From positions 62,001 through 126,000 of the forward strand of contig CAUYLG010017864.1 in NCBI GenBank assembly GCA_963573385.1: a stretch of DNA of 64,000 nt. Direction: 5' to 3'. Shown here piece by piece: positions 42,368 through 55,048 of this stretch; position 1 is the first letter of the stretch; the number at the start of each line of letters is the position of its first letter. A program made the translations under genes and the position numbers. The notes under the pieces were generated by a model that was not told the origin of the DNA, ran no database searches, and was given only the letters and a program-made list of their open reading frames with translations. The DNA comes from Cacajao melanocephalus. Taxonomy: Eukaryota > Chordata > Mammalia > Primates > Pitheciidae.

Positions 42368-43642
42368 CCAAAACACATTATTAAAATGCATTTTTATTGT
42401 GGTGAAATACAAAACCAAAACATTTGTAAAACACTACAATATGCACACACGTTCCCTAAGCCACCAGAGCCCTGACATCACCACACTGAATGTGGCCTTT
42501 GGGACACTCCATTGCATATTTGTGAAAAAGTAAATAACCTTTCATTATGAAAATAGTTTTGACCTCAGAGATCCTCTGAAAGGACCCTTAAGGACCCAGA
42601 GCCACACTTTGAGTCCAGGACTGAAGGGGAGCTCAGCTCCTCCATACCCAGGAAGGACAACTGGTCACCCTGTTCTGGGACTGCTGCCTTCCGCTATGAG
42701 GATCTTTCCCCTTTCCCGGCCCCACCTCCGCCCTCGCCCTGGTAGTTTGTAGTCTTGTTAACAGACCCAAGGCCTTTGGCGTGCTGGAGCCAGAAAGAGG
42801 CCAGGGACCCACTCTCCAGCTCAGCGGACCTGAGGGAAGAAGAGCAGCCATCGGAGCTCGGCTTTTGTGGGAGAAATCTCCCTCTGAGGTTCCAAGCCTC
42901 CAAGGCAGGCAGATCAAACCAAAAAGTAGAAAGAAACGTGCAAAGTGAAATTCAAGATGCTGAAAAAGATGGAAAGGCCTCTTCTCCCTGGAGTCTCCTG
43001 CTTCTCCCCTCCTTCCGGCAAGCAGGAAAGAGGAGGCCGTCAGAGGCGGAGAAGAGAGGGCTTCGCAGGGTCTTCTGGGGCAGCTCAATCAAAGAAATTA
43101 TTTTCCCACAGACGAAGCCAAGAATATCTTAATGGTTCTCTCCTGATTGAGGGATAAATCTTCTATTAATTTATGGCTCAGCCCCAAAGCAATTGTGTCT
43201 ATTCCACCCGCCCTCTATAACAATGTGAGAAATGCTTCAGAATTCCACTTATTTTGATGATTTCCATCTTCCCGTTTTTCCTCTTTTTTAACTCTGTACT
43301 TTCATAGTTCATCCATCCTGATCCTTTCATCCTACCTCTTCTCCTATTTTCAAATCAATCGCCAACTCCTCAATGCCACGTCCCTACCCCAGGGAAAAAT
43401 CTCCGGACGTACCCAATAAGAAGGGCTAAAGCCTTCTGAAGTGCAACTCCCTTGCACCCCCGTGCAAAGTAAGGACCACGAGAAGAGGGGGATGGCGTCG
43501 GAGAGAAGCTGCAACCGCTCTAGCGCGGCACCGCCTACCCTGGCAGCCCTGTGCAACCCTCAGCGCGCGTCTCAACCAAGCAAGCCTCGGTTGCCGCAGA
43601 GCGTCTGGGTGCAAAGACCCGGTCGAGACAGTAAATTAAAAG

Positions 43643-43655
43643 ACAGCAGAGGGCG
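43643..43655 (+). promoter_or_regulatory. CTCF-like motif
   Basis: ACAGCAGAGGGCG closely fits the CTCF core (CAGCAG-A/G-GGGC). It lies in the distal CpG cluster. Binding is not shown. Confidence 0.45.
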
Positions 43656-43959
43656 AGAAGCCGGTGTCGCAGCGACTCAGGGTCGCTACTGCCCAGCGCA
43701 ATTATGACGCCCTGGGGGTCACCGCTAAATGGCCCGTGTTTATGGGCTCGGCCAGCCGCTCCCGGTGCCAGAGCAGGGGCACGCGCCCCCTCGGGAGAAG
43801 GTCTGCGAGTGGGTAAACTGACCCGGGGTTCTGTGGGAATTCTGCCCGCTCTCGCCTGCGGGACTCTTGAGGCTTGAGACAGTGTGGTATAGATGATTTA
43901 GATAATCTAGGCCGTGCAGAGAAGACGTGAGTTACTTCCAAATCTACTTGCTAACTGCA

Positions 43960-44120
43960 TGTCCTTAAGCAAGTTAATTTAAATCTCTTACCACAGTTTA
44001 CTTATCTGTAACATGGGGATAATGTAAGTAATGACCAAAATAGAATTTGATAAAACACAAGTGAGCTAATACACATAAAGTTTTTAAAAACAGTGCCTGG
44101 CACATGAGCACGACGGTTTA
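43960..44120 (+). mobile_element. MIR SINE
   Basis: GTCCTTAAGCAAGTTAATTTAAATCTC, CTTATCTGTAACATGGGGATAATG and AACAGTGCCTGGCACATGAGC occur in MIR order. Confidence 0.75.
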
Positions 44121-45200
44121 CTAAGTACAGATTGAAAAGTCGTGCCTGGTGTTAAAAATTAAGCTGTTACGCAGTTATTGACACCTGTTCTTGTGGCAGT
44201 GTGAGTAAAGGGGCCTAGGTATCGCTGACCACCCAGCTTAACTCGCAGCTCCTTTGTGTCGGTGTAGCCCAGCCTGGGAAAACAATGTGGACATACTTCG
44301 TGCTAGGAGCTAGACCTCTGGTCTCCACCCGAAATGGGCCTCCTGCCTCCAGACTGACTCCTGGGCCATCTTCCCGCTTCCCCTGGCACCGAAGGCCCAC
44401 GGGATTCTCTCATTTGCCCAGCTTTTTAATGGGCCCTTTATCTGCTGCAGACTGCCTCGACGAAACGGAATCAAATCTGGTCCCCAAGGACCAAGGCCGG
44501 AGTCTAGGTCGCGACGTAAGCCTAGTAGGAAGCGGCGCGGTTCAGACACCCAGAGCCGGTGACTTGTCTGCACTTCAGGCGACGCAGCGCATCGCTGGGT
44601 CTGGAATCCCACCTTGCATCTACCGCGCGGGATTCCAAACAGCGAATAGAAACAATCCCCACCACACCCGGGAAGGTGGCCGGACCCAGGCTTCCGAGCA
44701 AGGTCCCAGGATTGTCCGTCAAGGTCCGGACGGCACAGCCTGCACCCACCTCTCGCCCGGACTTTCTTTTGCAGCCGCGCCATCCGACGGAAGGTTTATG
44801 AGCATAGTGCGGCAGAAGAGTCGGGTGGGCACCATACAGGGCCGTGGCGCCTGCGGCCCCAGCTCGCGGCCTCGGGCTCACTCTCAGGGCCCCATTCTTC
44901 TGGTGCGCGGGGCTCTGGAGCCAGAAAGTGTACACAGACCATAAATTTCCCGCCCCGCTTGGCGCAGCTCTCAGAGGTCAGGGGCCGCCCGCCTCCAACC
45001 GCCTCTGCGCGCCTGCCCCTTAACTTGCGTCCGGGTAACTGTGGCCGGCAGCAAAGCGCAGCTGGTGCCCGCTGCAGCGCCTAGCAAGACTTCAACGCCA
45101 CCTCCTCGCCGCTGCTAGAGCACCCTAGCAGCGTTGGGACTCTGGGCAGAGTCTGCGGGAGGCTCCCCACGGCTGCCCACGAGGCGGGAGTTGGGGAATC

Positions 45201-48200
45201 GAGCAAAGCCGGAAGAAGGCGAGGCCTGGGGGAGGCCAGGTGAGAATGGAAAGAGAAAGGGATAACTAGGAGGAAGGAGGAGGAAGCTTCTGTGGCTTCT
45301 AGACCCATTTGTGTCTTTCTATACTGAGGTTTGAGGTGATGGGTACACAGCAAGTGCACGTGGCAACCGATGTTCGTTTAAAGATGTTTTTGCACTGGGC
45401 CCTCCCTTCCTTCAGTTGTGAACCTTGCATACCGTACCGGGCATACCATACAGGGCTTACCACGAATGCGCTTTCCCTGGGCATGTAGCGAGCTGACTTT
45501 TAATAGATTTCTCTATGGTTGCGTCTACACTCACATTGTAAAGTGAGTATTTGAAATAATTATCAGAATAATTCGTTAAAAAGAACAAATCATTTCTTTG
45601 AACTTTTTTTCTCCTTGACTGTAGAGAATTGCCGCGGACGGCTAGTTCGGAGATTGGAGTAAGAAACGCGGATTTCTGTCGGAGGCTCCGCCACGCCCCT
45701 TACCCACCGAGTACCTTGATCTAATTACCCAATCCCTCTGCTTCTCAAAATGGCCTTCTATAAGTGAGGAAGAATAATGTCTTCTGGCCTGAGCTGCTGT
45801 GATTGTTACATGAGATACAAAACTTTCACCTCTTGTTCAAAGAGTGGCAAAGACTTGAATCTCTTTCCTCCATTCTTTACTTGCACACACCCATAGGTGA
45901 TTTCAAACGAGTACAGACGCTCTCTCCAGCCAGAATGAACTAGCAATGTCATCGTGGAAATGGTTTAATAAAAATTTTCACTTATTGAGTGCTTTCTGTT
46001 TGCCAGAACTCTGTGTGTGACTGTGCCTGGTATCACATATGCGCCCCTGACCTAAAAACTGCCTCCGGTTTGCTGAGCGAACTGAGGAGAAGAAAATGGG
46101 GAGGCATAATTGGAGAGCTGGATAGGACACAGGGAGGTGGGATGGGTCTCCTCACCACCATTCCTCCGCAGTGAGGAAAGCAAAAGAGAAGTAACAGGAA
46201 AGAGGTCGGAAAGAAAGTTTCCCATCGGTAAAACTTTTAGCTTGGAGGGTGTGCGTCAGAGCGCCTTCAGATATTTCCAGCTGGGGAAGCTTGACAGTCC
46301 CCAGCCCAGAACCAGCCCAGAATGTAGTGGAGACTCAAATAATGTGCATATGTGTAGATGAGTAACATAGAGGCTATGAGTGGCCCTTCTGTCCCCAGCA
46401 TGTCGCCCTTGGCTCTGAGCAATGCTTTTGAGGAGGATGGGACTTTTGTGGGCTTTTAAAAAAATTATGCAGATCTATTCTAATTTTTAAAAATCGCTGC
46501 CTTTCGTTACATTTTGGCTAATACACTGTCCTCCATCACCTCTGGAGCTGCCTGGCCTCCCTGTCATTCCTTGTCTCAGGTCCACACTCTGTCCTCCTTG
46601 TCCTCCATGGTGGTCATCCGGAACCAAGCCAGGAGAGTCCAGTTCCTCTTAAAATTCTGTGCGGATTCTTGAACAGTACCAAGAGGAAAGGAAGGCCAGG
46701 GCACAATGAGCAGAGAGGAAAAAACGAAAAGAGAAATGGTGAGGACACGCAAAGCAAGGGAGCGTGAAGACCAATGACATGGGAAAACTCAAATTGCAAG
46801 TGACATTCCATTTAAAAACTGTGTGTCACAGAGCAAGTCTTTAGTTTGATTCTTTCTTTATAGTTTTGACCCCCTTTTTTTCAGCTGCAAAACTGTGCTC
46901 TTGGCCTAGAAGAGTAGTTAGCACAGGCTACAGGGACCTGAGGGAGGTAAGGAAAACGGGACATGGCTTAGATCGCTGCTGGTGACCCAAAGTGGCCCCA
47001 AAGAGATATCTCCTGGGCGTTCCGGACCATCAACCGATTGGCAAAGAGATAAGCTTGGGGGAGGTCGGAGCCAGGGGGCCCGCGCTGACAGTGGACTGAA
47101 TGAATATTCAGCTGGCAGGTTAGGGATCCAATCTGCGAAAGACCCAGGACCTCTGCTAGGAAGACCTCTGCTAGACCCAAAGCCATTGTGAACGGGGCGA
47201 GACCCTGTGACTCCTGAAGGTAGGACACTTTGGAGCGAGATCTGAGCCCCGGACCAGGAGAGCCCGGCTGCGTGGAGTCTCAGGAACACGTCTTCGGAGG
47301 ACGTGCGCAGCCCGCGATTCGCCACGTAGTGTAATTCCAAAATGGCCGGATTGCTCTGATGGGTGCAAGTCGGGACTGCCAGATAGAGGATCCTATTCGC
47401 TCATTAGTTCATTCTTTTGATTTTTCGTTCACTTGCTCACTTCTTGAGTTTCTACCACGTGCTGGGTGCACTCGTCACCCGGATTCTGAGAAACAAACAG
47501 CCCTGACATATTAAAACGAGGCTGAAATGTGCAGACCGGGAAATCTCTAGCCGAGGACGGTGGGGATTGAGGGTGGCTAGGGAACTCCGCGAAACACACT
47601 TTTGCTCCGCAGAGAGAGGCAGCGAGATGCAGACTCACTAAGACCAACTCACCTAGCATTCTCACCCACTGTGCATGCGGTGCTCTTCTGTGTTCCAAGA
47701 GAGGCTTCGGATCTTAGCGCTCCGCACCGCCGCCTGAGTGAGGGACTGGAGAAAGCGCAGAAAGCTTTGGACTTCTGTCCCGGTTCTTGACGTTGACCAC
47801 TAGGGAAGTGACCTTGAGTGAGTCATTCAACCTCTCTACGACTTGGTTTCCACCTACAAAGATGCCCAAATGGTGCGCAGACAAGCTTTCTCTTGTGAAC
47901 GCGTCCTGCTTGTGAACGCGTTCTCTTGCCCCTCTGTGATGACCTTAGTATCTGGATCCTAATGGGTCCTCAACCAGGTGATTCGCAGCTCTATCTCCAC
48001 TCCAGGGGTTAGCACCTGGTACTTCTAGGTCGTGTTGAAAGCCTCCACCTGTGTTTATAATGCTAACTATGCTTATCCTTGCTATAAGTAACCACAAGAG
48101 CCACAATAATTAGGCTTGTCGTTTATTTAGTAAACACTTTTGGGATGCATTCCCTGTGCCAAGCACTGTGCTAGGTGCTACAGCTTCTCCAACCGTGCAG

Positions 48201-50980
48201 CAGACCCAGCCCTACTCTCAAGAAACCGAGGGTGCCTTTTTCCTCCAAAGGAATCGTTAATCTCCTGCTTCCATTTCAAGGGCCCTTCCTCATTGTGATT
48301 GCTTAAAAACTTAATAAAACTCCTGAAGTGCTATTTGTCCCAACATAATCTCAACAGCAGGAACAGAATTTTCCCTTCTGGTCCCCTAGACACTTACTTA
48401 AGCTTCCTTCAAATCCTAAGTATCAGAAAACCAACTTCTTTCTAACTCCCAAAATTAAGTCCCTACCACACACACAAGCATTGTATTGACTGCCTGCTGT
48501 GAAATCTGTAAATGGGGGTGCTCCTGTGCACAGTGCCAGAGCACCAAGATGAAGAGGTACCCCTGGGCTTCTAACCCCTGACCTAGCCAGGCGGCATGTT
48601 CTAGCCCTCTGGGCTACTCCTTAAATGATTTCCTGATGACAAGGCATCCTCATTCTCATCTAATGATTTAATTACGTGGAGAGTAAAGGTTGTCTTGCAT
48701 TCTTTTTTTCCTCTACTGTGCAAACACTCACAAGGATCCCAATAAATACTGCATGAAGAAAACGAATGGATGAAGGAATGCAGTAACATCTAAGCCTATA
48801 TAGCACAAATTGTATACCAGCCACTGTTCTCATTTTGCTTTTTTGTTATTGTTGTTCTGTATTATGTCTTACAGCGATTTATGAGTTAGGTACCTTTGAT
48901 TATATCTCATTATACAGTGAAAACAAACCTAATGATTAGATGAATTTCCCAAAGTCATGTAGTTAGTTTATTAGTAGGTGGGTGAATGAATGAATGAATG
49001 AATGCCTCTGGGGTTAGTTCAGGTCTCCTATGCTGGGTTGGGATCAGGCCCGCTTTTTCCTGCACACTCCACTCTCTATTCCACCTGCTGGTCCCCTCGA
49101 ATAAATCCCCCAACCCCGAGAGTCATTGAGGATCTCCAGCGAGGCAAGTTTGGAGCACAGGTGAGGTGATGCTGCCACAGCCAGCCTCTTTCTGGTTCCT
49201 TGTCTGTTGCATGGGGTGTACTGTGCTGGAGAGTGAGGCCTACTATCTGCTGCAGCTAGAGGAAGGGAGAAGGAGCCAGCGCAGGGTCTGCCAGGCTGGT
49301 GCGATTGGGCCTCGAGTTCCACAGCCTTCCCAGAATCCCAAGTGTTAGCAATGACCAACAGACGTGGAAAAGCACCATGGGTGTCACCTCCTTCTGTGAG
49401 CACAGTGTGGCTGGGATCCTACACATTATTAGCAAAGCTAACCCTCCTATTAGGGCAGCCCAGACTGGAGGGCAGGGTGTCAACCCGAAAGAGTCCCAGA
49501 CCTACGACTCCCAGAGGGACATCCCTCAGGAATGACCAAGGGGAGGAAGAGGAGCTAACGGGAGCCCAACATCTCAGGCAGTGGTTGAACCTCATGATCT
49601 TTTTAAAAACCCATTGAACTTTGATCATCTGGATCAGAATCCGGTTGGTCAGGTGTGTCTGGCACTAGCTTTCACGTTCCTGTGTACTGCAGGCACTCAT
49701 TCTCCAGGGCATTTAGAGCAAGTGTCCTCACATCTCTTAGCCTCCTTACTTCACCCCTAAAATGAGGGAGTTGGGAGTCATCGCACCTGCAGGGACATCT
49801 AGTCCTGATTTCTAAAATGACAGGGAGCAGTGACAGGGAAAGGATTAAAGGGCCAGGGTTTCTCTGAGCTTGCCTGTCCACAGGGCCCAGGGACCCTGGC
49901 AGAGCCTGCTGCTCTGTTAGAACCCAAGTTGAAGGGAATCTTAGAAAGTGCACCCCACCCTGTGAAGGCAGGCTGGATCCCCCAACAGTGGCTGTGGCAG
50001 TGGGTAGGCGCTGTGGGCTGTAATATCCCAGTGTGTGAAGAGAAGCTTTAGAGAAAGCCAACGAGTTTGTCTTTGGGACACCAGCCAATCTCATCATGAC
50101 CTAACAAATGGAGGCTGTGAGCTAGATGAGTGCATGAGTCAAATCAAAATTTTGGGTTTTAAAAAATCTTCTCTAGCCCAAACACCTGCAGTTAAAATCC
50201 TCCTTAAAACTTGCATCTTCACAAAGACGTTGGAAAGTGCAATCAATCTTTTCCACCCTCCAGAGACTAAAGAAGGGGGAATGTGATGTCCCTGGTGTTA
50301 GGGTCCTCTTGGTCATTTTTAAAGCAGTGTCACTACTACACGTGGCGGAGGAGCTGACCTTGCCTAGTCTTTCTTCTTAAAAGAGGAGGAAGCTGGAGAG
50401 GGGACTAGGATGACGGTAAACGATGGGAGAGTGCATCAGCCTCAGCCTCTGGCTTCTCTCTCCCCCTCACTCCCCCCTTTTCTTGCTCCGTCTAGCCCAC
50501 TGAGAGTCTTAGGTAGGTATGGGCTTGAGAGGAGGGTTCAGATCTGTGGAAACAGATTAAAGCTCAACCCATTAAAGCGCAACAGATTAAATTTCAAGCC
50601 AAGATGCCCTCAGAAAATCCACTGCTGCAAGCCCCGATTCCTACCACACCCCTCTCCAGACGGGGAGCTTTCATTGGCGGTTGCCCTCCCAGACAGGAGA
50701 ACCCAGGTTTCACTCTCCTGTTTCCTCAGCCTCCGGTACCTTGAAAAGAAGGCCTGGACACTCCTACTGCGCCTACTCTGCGCTGGCCACAACCTAGTTC
50801 AACCCCTGCCAACATCAAACTCCAGTCCCTGGGTAGAAAGGGCAGCCAGAGAAAGGATCCCAGAATGACTGGACTTCCTTTATGATTCCCTCTGAGGTGC
50901 AAAGGCTGTCAGAGATGGCAAGCAGAGTCTGACCCGCCTGCAATCCACAGGACTCTGCAGGGGGTAGAGGGAGAGAAGCC
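45201..50980. other. Intergenic DNA between the two CpG clusters
   Basis: No gene is supported. It contains MIR/L2 remnants near 45960-46020, 47770-47870 (plus), 48120-48230 and 48790-48980 (minus), a (GAAT)n at 48982-49003 and a tandem CTTGTGAACGCGT at 47892 and 47909. Open frames of 119-152 codons lack any family signature. Alu and L1 are absent. Confidence 0.45.
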
Positions 50981-50989
50981 AGTAATCTC

Positions 50990-52330
50990 CTTGGCGGGTA
51001 TAAATGACCTGAGCCTCCCTTGGAAGCAGGACCGCGCCTGGACGTGCCCTGGGGGCTGACGACTTTGGTCTCGGTGGGCACAAGAAGGCAAAAGAGACAC
51101 ACTGCCCTCATAGAGGTCTCTGCCCACTCTCAGCTGAAGCGGGCAAACGGGAGAGAAACGCGGCGCCAGCCTTCAGTGGTTTAGTCCGAGGAATTCGGCG
51201 CTAGGAAACTTTTCTGTGGAGACAAGCGCCCTACCCACCCACACAGGCTGAATAAGGCGGTAGAGGCTCCTCTCTGCTTTGCCATATGGTGGAGAATAGG
51301 GAATTTTATTCGCGTGGTTTTACCCACAAAGTGCTGAAAAAGCCAGTAGACTGCCTGTCTCTCCTGTGTCTCTGTGAGTCTGCAGGTCTGTGTGCGTCCG
51401 CCTTGGAGGGGATGGGGGGGTGGGTATTGAGTCCCCACACCCGTCCCGAAGTGACACGCACCGTGGTCACCATCCCTCTGTGAGCCTCTGTGAGCCTCTG
51501 TGCACCCTGGTAGCCTTGCTCGGAGGGCTCCGCGCCGCGGAGACTTCAGCGAGCTAGGTATAGCTTTGCTCAGAGCAAAGAGTAATTGCTGGCTGGAGTC
51601 CCGGGTTGTGTGCAGGAGGGGCGGGGGCCCCGGCTCTGCTCTGACTCGCCCTGCTCTACGTCGGGGCCGCGCGCTCTCTCCTTCTCCAAGCCTCAAGTCT
51701 GGACGGTTCTGGCGCCCCGGACGGTCCGCGCTGGGCCTTCTCTTCCGCGTCTGAAAACCCTCGGACTTGATTGAAGAATTTCTGGCTGCCTGACTGCCCT
51801 TGCTAGCATCTTCTGCTGCCAAGAAGATTCCAGTACCGGGGTCGAGCGAACAGCCCCGAGATGGGACTACTCCGCTAAATTTCAGCCTTTCTTCTTGGCC
51901 ACCTGGGGCTACCCTTCTTTTAAATGAACTGTAACTTCTCCGGGGCCGTGATACTCCGTTTCTGACAAAATGTCGAAGAGCTCCACTGCCAGGGTAAAGC
52001 CCCGCAAGAGCTTCTCGTGATAACTGGCCAGGAACTGAGGGTGGGAGTGGCGGAGGCAGGGGCGCCTCCTGCGAGTCCCAGGGGAGCATTCGTCCTCCTG
52101 GCTCCCGCCCTCAGGTGCCTGCCTCCCGGCTTATTTTGTCCCCGGACCCCCAGCTCCGCTGTACCCCCTGGCCTGGCGAAAGCTGGCCTAGATAAGGTAG
52201 AAATCACATCCTGACATTCCTCGATGACGATTTTATTCACTTTCAAAGCCCTGGGGACCGGCCGAGGACTTAGCGTCTGGGTTTGGAGGTATCGCAAACC
52301 TCCAGGGCCCGGTGAGGAGCCGGGGTAGGT
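50990..52330. promoter_or_regulatory. CpG-rich cluster 3' of HLX (proximal)
   Basis: Unique GC-rich DNA with many CpGs, centred about 51500-52200 and 2-3 kb beyond the HLX polyadenylation signal. The minus-strand open frame at 52089-51181 (302 codons) lies here. It has an ATG but no domain, and competing frames are open on the other strand. Confidence 0.5.
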
Positions 52331-54180
52331 GCGGTTTGTGGAAAGCACCCTCCCCATCTTTCTTCCCTAGGCTCTGCTCCTCAGCTAAGGGTGTGTGCCG
52401 GCACATTGTTCTCCTTAACGCCAGAACTGGATAGAAGTGCCTCAAAATTCAATGTGCTTGGGATATCCTGGTTCCAGAATTTCAAGATTTGGGGTCAGGG
52501 GAAATGGATCTTGATAATGCAGTCAAAATTGAGGTACAGAGGGAATCCTGCAGTTTGGTAGCAGAGCCTGTGGAAGGCTTGAAGAAACTATTCCAGCCCT
52601 GGCTGGGACCCAGGGCAGGTAGGAAGGCTACCCTGGCCTGGCAACTCTTGTGGCACAATTAGGGATAACAGCTAGTTCATGTTCCTACTGCAGATGGGGG
52701 CCCTTGTGGTATGCTCTTTCTTTTCTCTTGACTAAATTGTACAACTCTGATCACTCTGCCCCACCCCATTCTCACTGCTCTTGACTCATCTCGACTTGGG
52801 GACTGAGGAGGTTGGCTAGGTCCAGAAATGATCATCTGTGCGTCCATGTGTTGGCTCTGGGACTTGCTTATGTATCTAGCTATGCAAGCAAAAGAAGGCT
52901 CAATCTGCCACCTCTACTTTACCCCTGCGTGGAAAAGTCTAGAAAACGGAGATCCTGGAATGAGCTCCAGGGGAATGGCTAAACGTGGAGGACATAAGCA
53001 AGACCGAGGACTGCTGGGAACTTTCCCACTCTGGCCAGGGAACTGAGGTGTGTCCTAGGCTCTCGGATCTCAGCATCTCTCCTCAACTCATTCTGAGTAC
53101 TGGCTATCCCGCCTGGATGCTGGGTCTGCAAAAGATCTTATGTCCTTGCAGACACAAGGTCTGCAAGATTGGCACTGAGGCTGGTCAGGATTTCCCAAGG
53201 AAATCTATTACAAAATCTCCACGAAGAGCTTTTACCAACTCTGGACATTTCATAGTTACAAGTGGGAGGAGAACAGGTCTTGGAGAGAGGTTTAGCTCTT
53301 CAGCCTTAAAAGAAACAAACAAAAACTTTGAATTGCCCATCCTAGCAGCAGTGTCAAGGTTTACTAAATATCTTCCAGCTGCAGTGGGATGGGGAAACTG
53401 CCTTATGACTCTCGGCAGCATTGAGGAGAAAGAACTCATCTAGGCTCCTCCAGTGGCCAAATTGCAAAGGAAGATTTTTGCAAGCATGAGGGAATTGGGG
53501 ATGCAATTTCATAGTCCCATCCATGACCACATGTAGGCCAGGGAAGTCTAAATTCTGATCTTGGCTGTGCCTCTGCTTAACCTTGAAGAAGTCACTCCTT
53601 TGTTTGACATCTTTACAACCAGGCCCCTGGCACTCAAGCTTCCAGCCCTAACCACTGTGGCATGTCTGTCCTTTCCTCTGCAACATTATGAATCTGTCCA
53701 GCGCCTCTACCCCATCCCGGAGCAATGGAAAGTTTGTGCAGGGAGAGCCCCATTGCCTCTGGGCCGGAGCTTCACGTCCACCTAGTGAGTACAGCTGTGC
53801 CTACATTGACCCCTCCTGGCAGCACTGCCTTCTCCATTCCAACTCTGCATACTCTAGGAAGGCACACTCATTTCCTCCATATTCTGGATGGGGAAAGCAT
53901 CTGTTGCACTGGCCTAACAGTTTCTAAGGCCTGCTCCATTCTCAGGCTACTCAGCGTCTCAGAGGGCACTTTCAGTGGCAGTTGGCACTGGAAACCTCTT
54001 AACTAGAAGCCTCCAAGCCCAGATTCCCATCTCTGATGTCTGTAGCAAGATGGCTCTGAGGTTGAGCCACTTACCCTGAAACTCCAGCCTCCCACCTTCA
54101 GCTGCTACATTCCGCATTGCCCCGGGGAATAAGCTCCTGTTGGAGAACTTGGGCCTTAACAACCCCTAGCAAGCCAAAGG
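52331..54180. other. Flank just 3' of HLX, no gene seen
   Basis: Unique sequence of ordinary composition between the CpG cluster and the HLX 3' end. No transposon and no convincing exon. Confidence 0.5.
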
Positions 54181-54189
54181 CCTTTACAA

Positions 54190-54541
54190 ACTGTAGTAAA
54201 CATTTTATTTACAAGTTTAAGGCATCTCAAGTGCCTTGGAGCCAAGACTCCTGGGGCGAGTCAGAGGAACAGTTTAGTCAAACACTTCACAGTTTAACCA
54301 GCTTGCTTCCGGAGAGAAGTGTTCTGCTGGCTAGGGGGACACTGAAACTCCCCTCTGCTCTGGGCAGTGTCCGCTGCAGCCTGCCGGAGCCATGTGGGGC
54401 GAAGCGTGAATGTCGCGAGGTATATACTCCACGCTGCGTCTCCTGCCCTGCCAAGTCGCCAACACTCACAGTCAGCACAAAACCCAGCCCACGGCTGGGA
54501 GGCTACAAGCAAGGCCCGGATCCCATCCGCCCTAGTCCAGT
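54190..54541 (-). other. HLX: HLX 3' untranslated region
   Basis: This runs from the stop codon to the expected cleavage point about 15-20 nt beyond the polyadenylation signal, roughly 350 nt. The exact end is inferred. No repeat insertion is seen in it. Confidence 0.7.
54204..54209 (-). terminator. HLX: HLX polyadenylation signal AATAAA
   Basis: The plus strand reads TTTATT here, so the minus strand has a canonical AATAAA about 335 nt after the HLX stop. It is the only hexamer I see between the stop and 54180. A GT-rich stretch follows on the minus strand near 54157-54172, fitting a downstream element. Confidence 0.8.
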
Positions 54542-55048
54542 CTATAAGCCGCCAAGCGCGCCTGGGGCTGGCTCGGGGCTTTTGGGAGCGCTGCTGGTTG
54601 TGAGCTGTGGCACAGGGAGAAGCTCCGAGGCGCCGCCGCTGCCGCCAAGGCTGCTGGCGCAACCGGCCCCGGTGCTGCTGCTACTAAGGTTGCTGGCGCT
54701 GCTAAAGCTGAAACTGCTGCCGCCGCTGCTCCCACCACTCCCACCATTGCTGGCGGTGGTGAGAGCGCCAGTAACCGGGGCCTTAATAACTGTTGTTTGA
54801 TGCAGAGAACGCTCAGCCCCCTCAGTCCGCTCGGTGTCGCTGGGGGCCATGTCCAGCGACTCAGAGTCGCTGCTCTCGCTCTCAGCCTCGCCTTCGGAGC
54901 GGCTGGGGCTCCTCTCGTCCTGCTCGCCATCCGCAACCGGGGCTCCACCTGATGGCTTCTCTCCAGCCTCCTTGTCCTTGTCCTTTTGGGCCTGGGCCTC
55001 CTTGGAATGCCGCCACTTCATCCGGCGGTTCTGGAACCACACCTTCAC
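54542..55048 (-). CDS. HLX: HLX coding exon 4 (recognition helix and C-terminal tail)
   Basis: The acceptor is GGCACAG|GTG. The exon encodes residues 324-491 and opens with the recognition helix [13 protein letters not shown] Lys/Glu/Asp-rich linker follows, then an acidic Ser patch, a Ser/Gly-rich low-complexity segment and a Pro-rich end ...GALGGL before TAG (54544-54542). The tail holds most of the differences from human HLX as I recall it. Confidence 0.96.
   Translation of the reverse strand: MKVWFQNRRMKWRHSKEAQAQKDKDKEAGEKPSGGAPVADGEQDERSPSRSEGEAESESSDSESLDMAPSDTERTEGAERSLHQTTVIKAPVTGALTTASNGGSGGSSGGSSFSFSSASNLSSSSTGAGCASSLGGSGGASELLPVPQLTTSSAPKSPEPAPGALGGL

Larger units (their letters stand above)
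43470..45200. promoter_or_regulatory. CpG-rich cluster 3' of HLX (distal)
   Basis: CpG is dense at about 43480-43860 and 44370-45130, with a CpG-poor MIR (about 43960-44120) between. Chance open frames are common (for example 44285-44944 plus and 44310-44783 minus) but show no domains and overlap on both strands. It is likely a regulatory island or a non-coding RNA promoter. Confidence 0.5.

Noticed and set aside
44285..44944. 219-codon plus-strand open frame as a gene
   Set aside because: It lies in a CpG-rich block with overlapping open frames on both strands. No domain, promoter pairing or splice support is visible.
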